NCBI GenBank assembly: GCA_021810805.1
Contig: JAJZHW010000001.1
Coordinates: 241,159-305,158 of the forward strand
Length of the DNA: 64,000 nt
Direction: 5' to 3'
Origin: Nitrospirota bacterium
Lineage (GTDB): Bacteria > Nitrospirota > Leptospirillia > Leptospirillales > Leptospirillaceae
This document shows, piece after piece, positions 10,432 to 21,173 of this stretch; position 1 is the first letter of the stretch, and every line of letters starts with the position of its first letter. The position numbers and the translations under genes were made by a program. The notes beneath the pieces are model-generated. The model searched no databases and was not told where the DNA came from. It saw only the letters and a list, made by a program, of their open reading frames with translations.

Positions 10432-11918
10432 AGCCGCAACTTGACCTTCGTCTGACTCAGAAGATGGTCATGACCCCCCAGCTTCAGCAGGCCATCAACC
10501 TGCTGATGCTCAACCGCCTCGACCTGGCCCAGGAGATGCAGGAAGCGGTGCTCGAGAACCCGCTTCTCGAGATTGTCGAGGGGGACGAGGAGAGCGACTG
10601 GGCGCCGGGCGATGAAGGGGAGGCTCCCCCTCCCACGATGGACGAGCGGATGGACCGGAACGAGCCGGAGTCCGGGGAGGAGGAGTCCGGGATCGATCCC
10701 CTGTCGAACTGGGACTACTCGGTGGACGAAAGCCTCGACAACGAGTCCTACCAAAGAGAGGAGAGGACCCTCCGGGAGTCGGATGCCGGAGAGTTCTCTT
10801 ATGAGAAGGTCCTCTCCCAGCCAACGACATTGGCCGATCACCTCGAGTGGCAGCTCTCCTTCACCGATCTCTCTCCCGGCGACCGCGAGGCCGCCTCTTA
10901 CCTTGTGGGGAACATTGACGAGGACGGATATCTGGCGCTGGAAGGAGGGGGGCTTCCCTCCGAGCTCTTTCCGGGGTGCGACCTGGAGCAGGTTCTCCGG
11001 ACAATCCAGACTCTCGACCCTCCGGGAGTCGGAGCGCGCTCCCTTCGGGAATGCCTTCAGATCCAGGCGCGTCTGCTGGGGCAGGAGGCCGCTCTCCCCG
11101 GAAGGATCCTCGATCGCGCCTTCGACGAGTTTCTGGCCATGGATGCCAAGGCCATGGCCCGGAAGACCCGGTCGACCCCACAGGCGGTGGCCGAGGCTCT
11201 GAATTTTCTGAGGGCACTTGAGCCCAAGCCCGGACGTCCGTATTATCGTGAGAGCCCCTCGATCATCGTTCCGGACCTCCGGTTTTACGAGGACGACGAA
11301 GGCGAAATGCGGGTCTCCATCAGCGAGCAGGGCCTTCCTCGCCTTCGCATCCAGCCGTCCTATCGGGCCATGCTCCGGGAGGCTCCAAAAAAGGACGAGC
11401 TTCGGGACTATCTCGAGGAAAAGATGCGGGCGGCCCAATGGTTTTTAAAGAGCATCGAACAGCGGAAGAAGACGATCCTCCGGGTGGGGGAGAGCCTCCT
11501 GGTCCATCAGGCGGACTTCTTTCGTGAGGGTCCCCGGGGCCTTCGCCCCCTGGTCCTTCGGACGATTGCCCAGGAGCTGGGTCTCCACGAATCCACCATC
11601 TCCCGGGTCACGAACCAGAAGTATGCCGAAACGCCCTTCGGCATCGTCGAGCTCAAGAGCTTTTTTTCGGGAGGGGTTCCCTCGGTGGGTGGGGGGAGCC
11701 ATTCGGCGACGAGCGTTCGGGAGAGGATCCGGGTGATGGTGCGACAGGAGTCTCCCGAGTCTCCCCTGACCGATCAGGAGATCATGAAGAAGCTGGAGGA
11801 GTCCGGGATCGTCATTGCCCGGAGAACGATTGCCAAATACCGGGCGGAGCTTGACATCCCCCCGGTCAGCCAACGCAAGAGGAGCCTCCGGGAGACCGGA
11901 GCTCTTCCCACATCCTAA
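10428..11918 (+). CDS. rpoN: RNA polymerase sigma-54 factor
   Basis: [58 protein letters not shown] (RpoN box). Confidence 0.96.
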   Translation: MKPQLDLRLTQKMVMTPQLQQAINLLMLNRLDLAQEMQEAVLENPLLEIVEGDEESDWAPGDEGEAPPPTMDERMDRNEPESGEEESGIDPLSNWDYSVDESLDNESYQREERTLRESDAGEFSYEKVLSQPTTLADHLEWQLSFTDLSPGDREAASYLVGNIDEDGYLALEGGGLPSELFPGCDLEQVLRTIQTLDPPGVGARSLRECLQIQARLLGQEAALPGRILDRAFDEFLAMDAKAMARKTRSTPQAVAEALNFLRALEPKPGRPYYRESPSIIVPDLRFYEDDEGEMRVSISEQGLPRLRIQPSYRAMLREAPKKDELRDYLEEKMRAAQWFLKSIEQRKKTILRVGESLLVHQADFFREGPRGLRPLVLRTIAQELGLHESTISRVTNQKYAETPFGIVELKSFFSGGVPSVGGGSHSATSVRERIRVMVRQESPESPLTDQEIMKKLEESGIVIARRTIAKYRAELDIPPVSQRKRSLRETGALPTS

Positions 11919-11929
11919 CGGAGGAACCA

Positions 11930-12453
11930 TGGACATTGTCCTGACAGGACGTCACATCGATCTGACCGATGCCATTCGGAATCAGGTCAACGAAAAGCTT
12001 CAGCGGGTTTCCCGCCTCGTGAGCGAGTCGGCCAAGGCCGAAGTTGTCCTCGCTGTCGAGAAGTACCGGCAGAAGATTGAAATCACCCTCCACACCCATG
12101 GCAAGATGATCCATGCCGAGTCGGTCACCTCCGACCTCTACGGCTCGCTCGACCTGGTGGTGGATAAGTTAGAACGCCAGATCCACCGGTTCAAGGAGAA
12201 ATTCATCTCCAACCGCACCAACCAGAGAGCCGAAGATGTCCTTCCCCACCTCGAGTCGACCCGTCCTTTCGCGCTCCCCTCCCTTGTGAAGACCAAGAAG
12301 TTTCCGGTGAAGAGCATGTCTCTCGAGGATGCCATCGTCCAGATGGAGCTCTTGGACAAGGACTTCTTCCTTTATCTCGAGCCGGAAAGCTCCTCGATGC
12401 GCCTTCTCTATCGTCGCAGGGACGGTTCTCTGGGGCAGATCGAACCGGTCTAG
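11930..12453 (+). CDS. hpf: Ribosome hibernation promoting factor, long form
   Basis: MDIVLTGRHIDLTDAIRNQVNEKL; C-terminal dimerisation domain; downstream of rpoN. Confidence 0.9.
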
Positions 12454-12456
12454 CCC

Positions 12457-13404
12457 GTGGCCGGGGTTTCCCGGGCCAGGGAGGGAGGGGCAGTGGGACT
12501 CTCGTTTCTTTTTGTGACGGGGCTTTCGGGGGCCGGCAAGAGCCAGTCCCTTCGCGTGCTGGAGGATCTGGGGTATTTTTGCGTGGACAATCTCCCGATC
12601 CCTCTTGTGCCGTCCTTTGCCGCCCTGTCCCGGGAGCGCTCGGGAGAGGTCTCCCGGGTGGCTATCGGGGTCGACATTCGGGAGAGGGGCTTCCTCAAGG
12701 AGTTTCGTGAGGCGTTTGATACCCTCAGGGCAGAGGGCCATGCCGTCGAGCTTCTCTTTCTCGACGCCGGCGACGACATTCTCATGCGCCGCTTCTCCGA
12801 GACCCGGCGCCCCCATCCCCTGTCGCTCTCGGCCGGTCTCCCTCTTCTGGAGGCCATTCGGGAGGAGCGCTCCCGACTCTCTGCCCTGAGAAAGAGGGCC
12901 GACCGGGTGGTGGAGACAAGTCGTCTCTCCACGGCCGAGCTGCGGATTGTGTTGGGAAAGGCCTACGGGAGTGAGGACCCTGAAGAGGGTCTGACGATCT
13001 ACCTCCTCTCCTTCGGCTTCAAATTCGGGATTCCCATGGATGCCGATCTGGTCTTCGACGTTCGCTTCCTTCCGAATCCGAACTACGAGGAGGCGCTGGC
13101 GCCCATGACGGGACTCGACGCTTCGGTCTGGGACTTTCTTCAGGCCCGGGGGGCCACGGAGGCGCTGGAGGATCTGTCCACCTTCCTGAAGAAACTTCTT
13201 CCCCGGTATGCCGCCGAACGCCGTTCCACCCTGACCCTGGCCATCGGATGCACCGGAGGTCGCCACCGGTCGGTGGGGATGACGGTCCATCTGGCAGAGA
13301 TCCTTGCCGGGGAGGGGTATTCTTTGCGAGTGGCGCACCGCGACATTGCCAAGGAAGAGTCCCGCTACAAGAAGAAGCTGGAGTCGCCCTCCGGAAATGC
13401 TTGA
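12457..13404 (+). CDS. rapZ: RNase adapter RapZ family nucleotide-binding protein
   Basis: VTGLSGAGKSQSLRVLEDLGYFCVDNLP, GCTGGRHRSVGM. Confidence 0.93.
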   Translation: MAGVSRAREGGAVGLSFLFVTGLSGAGKSQSLRVLEDLGYFCVDNLPIPLVPSFAALSRERSGEVSRVAIGVDIRERGFLKEFREAFDTLRAEGHAVELLFLDAGDDILMRRFSETRRPHPLSLSAGLPLLEAIREERSRLSALRKRADRVVETSRLSTAELRIVLGKAYGSEDPEEGLTIYLLSFGFKFGIPMDADLVFDVRFLPNPNYEEALAPMTGLDASVWDFLQARGATEALEDLSTFLKKLLPRYAAERRSTLTLAIGCTGGRHRSVGMTVHLAEILAGEGYSLRVAHRDIAKEESRYKKKLESPSGNA

Positions 13405-13454
13405 TTGCCGCAGGCGTGCAAGAGTTTGGAATCTGAAACGAAAAACAGGGACGG

Positions 13455-14012
13455 TTGATGACAAAACGATATGTTCGGATTTCAGGGGTCCTTGGCCTCC
13501 TGCTTTTCGCCCCTCTCCTGGTCTCCTCGTGCGCCTCGGAGAAGAAAAAGGCCGCAAAGGTTTACGCCTACCAGCTCCCCTGGTCGGGGAGCACCCTGGT
13601 GCGCTCCACGATCGTCCCTCTGCCTTCGGACAAGGCCTATGATGGGACCGCCCGACTGGCGGCCTATCTGACGGCCAGGTCCCGGGTCCAGGCGCTCTAT
13701 CTGGCGGCGGTCCGGGCCCTTCCCCTGGTGGGGAAGTCCACGGTGGGAGAGCTTCTGGACAAAAAGCCGGCCGTCAGAAAGCGCGTTGAAACCTTCCTCA
13801 CCCACGCCCGGATCCGGAGTGTGGCCTATCGGCCCGGCCAGGGGCTATACCTCGAGGAGGTCGCCTATCTCGGATCGGACTTCCAGTCGCTCCTGGGTGT
13901 CACCCTCCATCTTGTTCCCCACAAGAAGAAGGTAAAGAGAGGCGCCAATACCGCCAAGGCCGGTCAGGGCGGAGCCGGAGGGGGCATGCCCATGATGCCC
14001 ATGATGCCGTGA
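13455..14012 (+). CDS. Putative lipoprotein with Met-rich C-terminus (GGGMPMMPMMP)
   Basis: Lipobox-like LLVSSC after signal sequence; coupled to aroC (GTGA overlap). Confidence 0.7.
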   Translation: MMTKRYVRISGVLGLLLFAPLLVSSCASEKKKAAKVYAYQLPWSGSTLVRSTIVPLPSDKAYDGTARLAAYLTARSRVQALYLAAVRALPLVGKSTVGELLDKKPAVRKRVETFLTHARIRSVAYRPGQGLYLEEVAYLGSDFQSLLGVTLHLVPHKKKVKRGANTAKAGQGGAGGGMPMMPMMP

Positions 14013-15211
14013 TCCGGTTTCTTACGGCCGGAGAATCCCACGGACCGGGGCTCACGGGAGTGATCGAAGGCCTTCCTGCGGGGCTCGAGCTCTCCTCCGA
14101 GTGGCTGTCCCGGGATATGGCCCGACGGAAGATGGGGTACGGACGAGGGGGGCGGATGGCGATCGAAACCGATGCCGTGCGCTTTGTCTCGGGAGTTAGG
14201 AAGGGACGGACCCTCGGGGGCCCGGTGACGGTCTGGATCGAGAATCGCGACTTCAAGAACTGGGAAGGAATCATGGGGGCCGAGACCGGCCCTGCGGGAG
14301 AGGATGTTCCCCAACGGGAGGTCTTCGTTCCTCGCCCGGGCCATGCCGACCTCGTGGGTGGGGTCAAGTACGGCCACCGGGATCTCCGGAACGTTCTCGA
14401 GCGGGCGAGCGCCCGGGAAACGGCCACCCGTGTGGCCCTGGGCGCCATCGCCCGGGCCTATCTCGCCCTCTTTGGCGTGACGGTTCTTTCTGTGGTGCGC
14501 TCCATCGGGAGCGTTTCCTGGTCGGGGCCGACCGAGGCGCAGTGGTCCGACCCCGAGACCCTTCGCCAACAGACACTTGCTTCCGAAGTCTTCTGCCCCG
14601 ATGCCCCAAAAGGGGGGGAGATGGTGGAGGAGATCCGGGCGGCGAAGAAGGCGGGGGATACTCTGGGGGGCGTGTTCGAGGTGCGGGCCCTGGGGCTCCC
14701 TGTGGGTTTGGGCAGTTACGTCCAATGGGACCAGCGTCTCGACGGAAGGCTGGCCCAGGCCCTCCTTTCGATTCAGGCGATCAAGGGGGTGGAGTTTGGC
14801 CTGGGCTTCGAGGCCGCCCGGCTTCCGGGATCAAAGGTCCACGATCCAATCCTTCCGGGAGGGGAGGGGGGACCGCTGCGTCCCTCCAACGGCTCCGGAG
14901 GGCTGGAGGGAGGGGTGACCAATGGCCTCCCTCTGGTGGTTCGGGCCGCGATGAAGCCCATTGCCACCCTCTACACCCCCCTCCCGTCCGTCGATGTCCG
15001 TACCGGAGAGACGGCTCCTGCCACTGTTGAGCGATCCGACATCTGTGCCGTTCCCGCCGCCTCGGTGGTGGGAGAGGCCATGGTGTGCCTTATTCTGGCC
15101 CAGGCCTTTTCGGAGAAGGTGGGAGGGGACTCGGTGGAGGAGGTGCGGGCGCACTTTGAGGAAAGCGAGCGGCTGGCCCGGGAACGCACCCGTTGGGGAG
15201 GGGGGCGGTGA
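14009..15211 (+). CDS. aroC: Chorismate synthase
   Basis: RFLTAGESHGPGLTGVIEGLPAGL, GGVKYGHRDLRNVLERASARETA. Confidence 0.96.
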   Translation: MIRFLTAGESHGPGLTGVIEGLPAGLELSSEWLSRDMARRKMGYGRGGRMAIETDAVRFVSGVRKGRTLGGPVTVWIENRDFKNWEGIMGAETGPAGEDVPQREVFVPRPGHADLVGGVKYGHRDLRNVLERASARETATRVALGAIARAYLALFGVTVLSVVRSIGSVSWSGPTEAQWSDPETLRQQTLASEVFCPDAPKGGEMVEEIRAAKKAGDTLGGVFEVRALGLPVGLGSYVQWDQRLDGRLAQALLSIQAIKGVEFGLGFEAARLPGSKVHDPILPGGEGGPLRPSNGSGGLEGGVTNGLPLVVRAAMKPIATLYTPLPSVDVRTGETAPATVERSDICAVPAASVVGEAMVCLILAQAFSEKVGGDSVEEVRAHFEESERLARERTRWGGGR

Positions 15212-15759
15212 CCCCCATGCATCGCTTCCTTGTCCTTGTCGGCCCCCGGGGGTCGGGAAAGACGACATTGGGCCACGCCTTGGGGCGGGTTCTGGATGCT
15301 CCGGTCTACGATACCGACCGGATGGTGGAGGATCTGGCAGGGGAGTCCCTCTCCCGACTCTGGGAGCGGGAAGGGGAGGAGGCCTTCCGGGAGATGGAGT
15401 CCCGGGCACTGGAGGCCCTCCTGACTCTGGCGCCCGGAGTCGTCTCGACGGGGGGCGGGATCGTGATCCGTCCGAAAAATCGGGAGATTCTCAGCCGGAT
15501 GGGGTATGTCCTTTATCTGCATGTGCCCGAGGAGCAGCTGGTCTCCCGGTTGTCCGGCGCCTCGGAGAGGCGTCCCCGTCTTAGGGAGGGGGTTCCCCTC
15601 GATGAGGAGATCCGGCAGGTGGTTCTCGAGCGGGATCCCCTCTACCGGGAGGTGGCCGACCATATCCTTTCGGCGGGAGGCGCCTCCATCGCCATGACGG
15701 TGGAAGAGATTCTCTCGATCCTACGCCCGATCGCCTCCACTCTGGGGACGATCCCATGA
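15193..15759 (+). CDS. aroK: Shikimate kinase
   Basis: LVGPRGSGKTTLG, STGGGIV; between aroC and aroB. Confidence 0.92.
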   Translation: MGRGAVTPMHRFLVLVGPRGSGKTTLGHALGRVLDAPVYDTDRMVEDLAGESLSRLWEREGEEAFREMESRALEALLTLAPGVVSTGGGIVIRPKNREILSRMGYVLYLHVPEEQLVSRLSGASERRPRLREGVPLDEEIRQVVLERDPLYREVADHILSAGGASIAMTVEEILSILRPIASTLGTIP

Positions 15760-16841
15760 GGACCGCTCCCGTCTCCTCCTCCGGGGGGGACTATCCTGTT
15801 ATCGTCGGCGCGGGAGTCGCCGCCTCCCTGAAGGAGCGGGTGCACGAACTCTTTCCCGGCCTCTCCCGCCTGGGCATCGTTTCAAACCCGGTTGTCTGGT
15901 CCCTGCACGGGACTTCCATCCTCAAATCCCTGGGAACAGATCTCCGAACGGTGGTGGCCCTCCACCCCGACGGCGAGCCGGCCAAACACATGGGGAGCAT
16001 TCTGGTCCTCCTTGACCGATTCCTCGAGGACCGATGGGAACGCCGGGATCCCCTTTTGGTCGTGGGAGGAGGGGTGACGGGAGACATGGGAGGCCTCGTG
16101 GCCGGCCTTCTTCTGCGGGGGGTGCCGCTCCTGCATCTTCCCACGACGGTGGTGGCCCAGGTGGATTCGGCCATTGGAGGCAAGACGGGGGTCGACCATC
16201 CTCTGGGGAAGAACCTGATCGGGATGTTCAATCCTCCGCGGGCGGTCCTCTCCGACCCCGGGTTCCTTCGCACCCTTCCGATTGTCCAGCGGCGCGCCGG
16301 GGTCGGGGAGGTGATCAAGTATGCCCTGATCGGAGACCGGGCCCTTCTCTCCCTGCTGACGGAGAGGATCGAGGAGCTCGTCGCCAGTGACTTCCATGCC
16401 GCTCTCTGGGAGGAGGTGATCTTCCTCTCAAGTTCCGACAAGGCCGGGGTCGTCTCCCGGGACGAGAAGGAGTCGGGGGAGAGGATGCTCCTGAACTTTG
16501 GCCACACCTTTGGCCATGCCCTGGAGGGAGCCTTGGGATATTCCGGGATCCTCCACGGAGAGGCGGTGGCGTTGGGTATGCTGTCTGCGGCCCGGATCTC
16601 CGGGGCGATGGGACTTTCGGACAGCGCCACCTTTGGCGTGATCCGGGATCTCGTCAAACGGGCCGGCCTTCCGGATTCCTGGCCTGCCGGGGTCGCCTTC
16701 GAGGCGATCGCCCCCTATCTTGGCCGGGACAAGAAGGCCAGCCGCGGGCAGGTCGCCCTCATCCTTCCCGAGCGGCCGGGATCTGTCCGAATTGTTCGGG
16801 ACTATGATCCGGATCTTCTTTCCCTTGGAGTCTTCACGTGA
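15756..16841 (+). CDS. aroB: 3-dehydroquinate synthase
   Basis: GGGVTGDMGGLVAG, LPTTVVAQVDSAIGGKTGVDHPLGKNLIG. Confidence 0.95.
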   Translation: MRTAPVSSSGGDYPVIVGAGVAASLKERVHELFPGLSRLGIVSNPVVWSLHGTSILKSLGTDLRTVVALHPDGEPAKHMGSILVLLDRFLEDRWERRDPLLVVGGGVTGDMGGLVAGLLLRGVPLLHLPTTVVAQVDSAIGGKTGVDHPLGKNLIGMFNPPRAVLSDPGFLRTLPIVQRRAGVGEVIKYALIGDRALLSLLTERIEELVASDFHAALWEEVIFLSSSDKAGVVSRDEKESGERMLLNFGHTFGHALEGALGYSGILHGEAVALGMLSAARISGAMGLSDSATFGVIRDLVKRAGLPDSWPAGVAFEAIAPYLGRDKKASRGQVALILPERPGSVRIVRDYDPDLLSLGVFT

Positions 16842-18067
16842 GCCCCTTTCGAAGTTCCGCCCCCACCGCCGCGGAGATGGCCCGGGAGCTCAAGCTCCTC
16901 AAGGGCCTCCTGCGGATCACGATTTCCGTGGACACCCTCTCCGTACTCCTGGACAATGCCGTTCGCCTTCTTCTTGAGATCCTTCCGGCCGACGGGGTCT
17001 TCATCTATCTGCGGGAGGAGGACGCCCCCGTCCTCACCCTGCGGGCCACCTCCCGCTACCTTCCCGATCTGGTGGGGAAGTTTTCGATCCGGCTGGGAGA
17101 GGGGCTCACCGGATGGGTTGCGGCGGAGGAGAGTCCCGTGATCGTTCCCGAACGGGCTTATGACGATCCCCGGGCCAAGGTCTTCCAGATGATTCCCGAG
17201 GATCGCTACGAGGCCTTTCTCTCCCTCCCTCTTCGGGCCCGGGATACCTTGGTGGGGGTCATGAACCTCCACTTCAAGGAGTCCTTTGCTCCGAAGAACA
17301 GTGATATCGAACTTTTGACCCTCCTCTCCCAGGAGATGGGGTTCATGATCCGGCATATCCACCTGTTCGAGGAGGCCCAGAAAAAGGCCCGCCAGATTGA
17401 GGCGCTCTCCCAGGTCAGCCAGTCGATCACCTCCAGCCGCTACCTCGAAGAGATCCTCCACCTCATCGTCACCGTCACCGCCGAGATGACGAACTCCACC
17501 CTCTGTTCCATAATGATCTATGACCCGGAAAAGGGATTGGTGGTGCGGGCGACCCAGACGCTCTCCGACGAGTATCGGAACAAACCTCCTCTTCAGGTGG
17601 GAGAGAGTATCGCGGGGACGGTCTTCGGGGAGCGCCGGGCCATCGCGGTGGAAAATGTCCTGAAGGATCCCCGATATACCTCCCGGGAGCTGGCCACAAA
17701 GGAAAACCTTGTCTCCATGCTCTCCGTTCCGATGATGATCAAGGACCGGGCCATCGGGGTGGTCAATGTCTACACCAGCCATCTCCATCATTTTTCCCGG
17801 GACGAGGTCAAGGTTCTGCAGTCGGTGGCCAACCAGGCGGCCATCGCCTGGGAGAACACCGCCCTTTTCGAAAAGACGGCGGCCATGGAGGAGGCGCTGG
17901 AGAGCCGGAAGCGGATCGATCGCGCCAAGGGAATCCTCATGAAAAAACATCGCATTGGCGAGGAGGAGGCCTACCGCCTTCTCCAGAAGAAGAGCATGAA
18001 CATGAGAAAGTCGATGAGGGAGATTGCCGATGCCGTTCTTCTGGCCCATGACCTCAAGGTCGATTAG
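16838..18067 (+). CDS. Double-GAF protein with C-terminal ANTAR (RNA-binding) domain
   Basis: Two GAF-like regions; C-term KRIDRAKGILMKKHRIGEEEAYRLLQKKSMNMRKSMREIADAVL matches the ANTAR consensus. Confidence 0.82.
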   Translation: MSPFRSSAPTAAEMARELKLLKGLLRITISVDTLSVLLDNAVRLLLEILPADGVFIYLREEDAPVLTLRATSRYLPDLVGKFSIRLGEGLTGWVAAEESPVIVPERAYDDPRAKVFQMIPEDRYEAFLSLPLRARDTLVGVMNLHFKESFAPKNSDIELLTLLSQEMGFMIRHIHLFEEAQKKARQIEALSQVSQSITSSRYLEEILHLIVTVTAEMTNSTLCSIMIYDPEKGLVVRATQTLSDEYRNKPPLQVGESIAGTVFGERRAIAVENVLKDPRYTSRELATKENLVSMLSVPMMIKDRAIGVVNVYTSHLHHFSRDEVKVLQSVANQAAIAWENTALFEKTAAMEEALESRKRIDRAKGILMKKHRIGEEEAYRLLQKKSMNMRKSMREIADAVLLAHDLKVD

Positions 18068-18111
18068 TCGAGTGCAGTGTGCGAAGCACTCCAGGCGAGC
18101 GGGAGTCTGCC

Positions 18112-18474
18112 ATGGATAAAGGATTGATGACGGTGGGGGCCGTTCTTGTCGGCCTTGGAGCCTTTTTGGGTCTTTTGTTGATGGGGCTCGAGATGGGGCG
18201 CAAGTCCTTTCCCCGGGCGCTGGGCTTTATGCACCCGACCCTGGCCATGGCCGGGCTTCTCATGCTGGTGGCGCGATTCTTTATCACAGGGGGAGCGCAC
18301 TGGCTCGACCTTGGTCTGATCCTTCTCGTCCTGGCGGCCGTCTTTGGCATGGTCCTCCTCGTCCGGGGCTTCGGGGGGAGGGCGATGGTGCGCTCGGTCA
18401 CGGTGATACACGGCGGCCTCGGACTTGTGGGCCTTGGCTTTGTCCTCTACGAAATTGTCCACCGGGCTTCGTGA
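18112..18474 (+). CDS. Multi-TM membrane protein of unknown function
   Basis: About four hydrophobic helices. Confidence 0.6.
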   Translation: MDKGLMTVGAVLVGLGAFLGLLLMGLEMGRKSFPRALGFMHPTLAMAGLLMLVARFFITGGAHWLDLGLILLVLAAVFGMVLLVRGFGGRAMVRSVTVIHGGLGLVGLGFVLYEIVHRAS

Positions 18475-19379
18475 GCCGATCTCCCGGGAGGGGGGAAGCG
18501 ATGATCCGTGGAGAGGATGTCACTCCTCCTGAAAGGCGGGATCGCAAAAGGCGTGGGGCCGACCTTCGCTCCCTCTTTTGCGCCTTGGGGGTGGGGGTCG
18601 CCCTCTTCTGGGGGGCTTCCCCCTCGGGGCGCCTGACGGGAGTCGCCTCGGCTCAGGCCGAAAGGCTGGCCGATGTCTTTCCCGACCTCCGACTCGATAG
18701 CGGAAGCCGGCGATACGATTACATCGAGGCCCAGTCCGCCGCGGACCGCCTGCTGTGGGTCCTTCGGCAGCTGTCGGGATATTCCTGCCGGACCCGGACC
18801 TTCTACTCCCTGAAGCGGCTTCCCCCGGGAATCAATGCGGCCAGACAGAGCCGGGGAGGGGTCCGGCCTCGACCGGACGAGTCCTTTGATCTTACGATCC
18901 GCTATGCCCCTCTTTCCGTGGCGGTCCGGCTTCGCCATCCCCGGAAAGGGGCCACCGTTCTCTACCGCTCCGTTGACGGGGTCGCAGTGGTACGCCCCTT
19001 TGGCTTTCTTCCTCTGAAGCTCTCCCTCTCCCCCAAAAGCTCCCTCATCACCTCCCGCTTCGGCCATACGATCGACCACGCCGACTTTCTGAGCTATGAT
19101 CGACGCATTCTCCGCCCCGCCTGTCTCACCCACTCGTGCCTCCTTCTCGCCACCGGGCAATTGGGAGGGAGAGCCGTCTTGGTCATCAATGTGGCCCCGG
19201 ACCAGCTAGAAGCCCGTCCTGTCTTTGGGCGCATGTGGCTTCTTCTGGACCGGGAGACCGCCCTGCCTGTATCGGTGGCATCGGAAGGTCCGAACGGCCA
19301 CTTCTGGGAGCGTATTGATTATTGGAACTGCCGACTTTTCAAAAAGGAGCGGACGATCTCTCCGACGGTGACAAGGTAA
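18471..19379 (+). CDS. Exported DUF1571-like protein
   Basis: N-terminal TM/signal; LWVLRQLSGYSCRTRTFYSLKR...LLLDRETALPVSVASEGPNG. Confidence 0.5.
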   Translation: MSRSPGRGEAMIRGEDVTPPERRDRKRRGADLRSLFCALGVGVALFWGASPSGRLTGVASAQAERLADVFPDLRLDSGSRRYDYIEAQSAADRLLWVLRQLSGYSCRTRTFYSLKRLPPGINAARQSRGGVRPRPDESFDLTIRYAPLSVAVRLRHPRKGATVLYRSVDGVAVVRPFGFLPLKLSLSPKSSLITSRFGHTIDHADFLSYDRRILRPACLTHSCLLLATGQLGGRAVLVINVAPDQLEARPVFGRMWLLLDRETALPVSVASEGPNGHFWERIDYWNCRLFKKERTISPTVTR

Positions 19380-19509
19380 GAACTCTGGTTTAAAATAAAG
19401 ATAAGGGAAAGTTGTTCCTCGTAAATATGCCCTCTCCCCATGCGATCTGAAGGCGATCTTATGAAGTCCCTTTTACGGGATTTTTTCTTCACTCAACGAA
19501 AGTTTTTGC

Positions 19510-20733
19510 GTGCTCTTTAATTCCCGCCCCTTTCCCGGGGCCCTCTTCCCCTCGGTGATCTCTCCCCAGAAGGTTCTGGACGGGCTGTCTCAGGTTGCCA
19601 GTCCCCATATTCTCCTCTTTCATGAAAAGCGGGGGTTGGTTCTCTTCCCTCCGGCCCTCCGTGCCCTTTGGCCCGGCGCGGAGCTGGGACTTGCCCTGAC
19701 GGACTTTCGCCTCTTTACCGAGGATGGCATCGTTCCCGCAGAAAAACACCATCTGGAAACATTTTGGGCGCAGATTCCGAAGGAGAGGGGGGATTGCGCC
19801 GACATGTTCGTCATCAAGGCCGGCCGGATCCGTCAGGTCTTCATGCTGGGATTTGTCTACATTCGCTTTTCTTGGGGAAGTCTGGTGATCATTGTCCCCG
19901 GGGAGAATCCCCGGGAGTTGGGGGGACGGATTTCCGATTACCGGAGATGGATGACCCCGCTACTCGTGGAGACCCTCTCCGCCTGGATGGAAGACTCCGA
20001 TCGGGAAGCCCTCATGGGATCCTTTCTTGAGATGATGCCGGAGGAGTTCCGGCACATGGCCATTGTGGAGCGCCCTGTGGCAAAGGGCTCAGATGACCGG
20101 TGGCCGGCCTATCGTCTGATGTACCGAGTGCGCGGAGGGGAGTGGCAGCGAGATGCGGTTGTCCTGGAGGCGGCCCCCAAGGAGACTCTTCAGGACCGAC
20201 GCATGGGGGGAAAGGTTGTGGATGGAGAGGTCGCCATCAGCTTCTCCATCTATACGGGAGGAATCCACTCTCTGGGGACAATCGACATTCCGGTGGCAAG
20301 GATGGCCGAGACCGGGCTGACCCGGCTCAACCTCTTTTTGCACGACTCTTCGGCCACTCTTTGCGAGAAGTCGCGGGAGACGGCCCTACCGGAGTTCTCC
20401 TACTGTCGCCACTGGGGGCGGGGGGGATACCGGCTCGAGGCCATCAGGGAGGTCGTGCGGGCCTTTCCTGCACAGAACACAGAGAGGCTTCCGGTTCTTC
20501 CTCTCTGGTTTCCCGCGGACCGCGATGCGCTTCCTCTGCTGAAGGCCCTCGACCAGGCCCGTTATGCCACGGATATTCTTTTTGTGGACGAGGGGATCCG
20601 TTTTGGCTGTCTTCTCCTGCAAAACGTCACCATGGAAAAGGCCCCCTTTGTCCGGGAAAAACTTCTTCGGGAGAAGACCCGGGTGACGATCGATGCCCCG
20701 ATCACCCTGGAGGAATTTCTCCAGACCCTCTAG
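19510..20733 (+). CDS. Hypothetical protein (407 aa)
   Basis: Long ORF with GC-typical codon usage; no family recognised. Confidence 0.6.
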   Translation: MLFNSRPFPGALFPSVISPQKVLDGLSQVASPHILLFHEKRGLVLFPPALRALWPGAELGLALTDFRLFTEDGIVPAEKHHLETFWAQIPKERGDCADMFVIKAGRIRQVFMLGFVYIRFSWGSLVIIVPGENPRELGGRISDYRRWMTPLLVETLSAWMEDSDREALMGSFLEMMPEEFRHMAIVERPVAKGSDDRWPAYRLMYRVRGGEWQRDAVVLEAAPKETLQDRRMGGKVVDGEVAISFSIYTGGIHSLGTIDIPVARMAETGLTRLNLFLHDSSATLCEKSRETALPEFSYCRHWGRGGYRLEAIREVVRAFPAQNTERLPVLPLWFPADRDALPLLKALDQARYATDILFVDEGIRFGCLLLQNVTMEKAPFVREKLLREKTRVTIDAPITLEEFLQTL

Positions 20734-20744
20734 AATCTCATCCC

Positions 20745-21173
20745 TTATTTTTTTCCTTTCTTCCGGTTCATCTCTGTGTCCACCCGAATGATGGTCTTCA
20801 GGTTCCCCCTGACATTGAAGTCTCCTGTGACATCCATCTCCCTAGGAGAGAGAAGGGTGTCGAGATCGCGGAAAATCTGGTTGATCACCGCCTCATGGGA
20901 GATGCGCCGATCCCTGAAGGCGTTGAGGTAGAGCTTGAGGGATCGAAGTTCGACGATGGTCCGGTCCGGGACATAGTTGATCTCAATGGTGGCAAAGTCG
21001 GGATATCCCGATCGGGGACAGAGACAGGTGAACTCCGGGTAGGAGAGATGAATCCGGTATTGTTGGTGGCTCTCGGGGTTCGGCCAGCCTTCAAGCTCGT
21101 TTGTTTTGATTGCCTGTGTCCCGTAGTTGCCCGGGTCAGTCGGAGGGGCCTTGGTTTTTTTTGATGGAGGCAA
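20745..21173 (-). CDS. queF: NADPH-dependent 7-cyano-7-deazaguanine reductase QueF, type I
   Basis: [42 protein letters not shown]. Confidence 0.94.
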   Translation of the reverse strand: MPPSKKTKAPPTDPGNYGTQAIKTNELEGWPNPESHQQYRIHLSYPEFTCLCPRSGYPDFATIEINYVPDRTIVELRSLKLYLNAFRDRRISHEAVINQIFRDLDTLLSPREMDVTGDFNVRGNLKTIIRVDTEMNRKKGKK

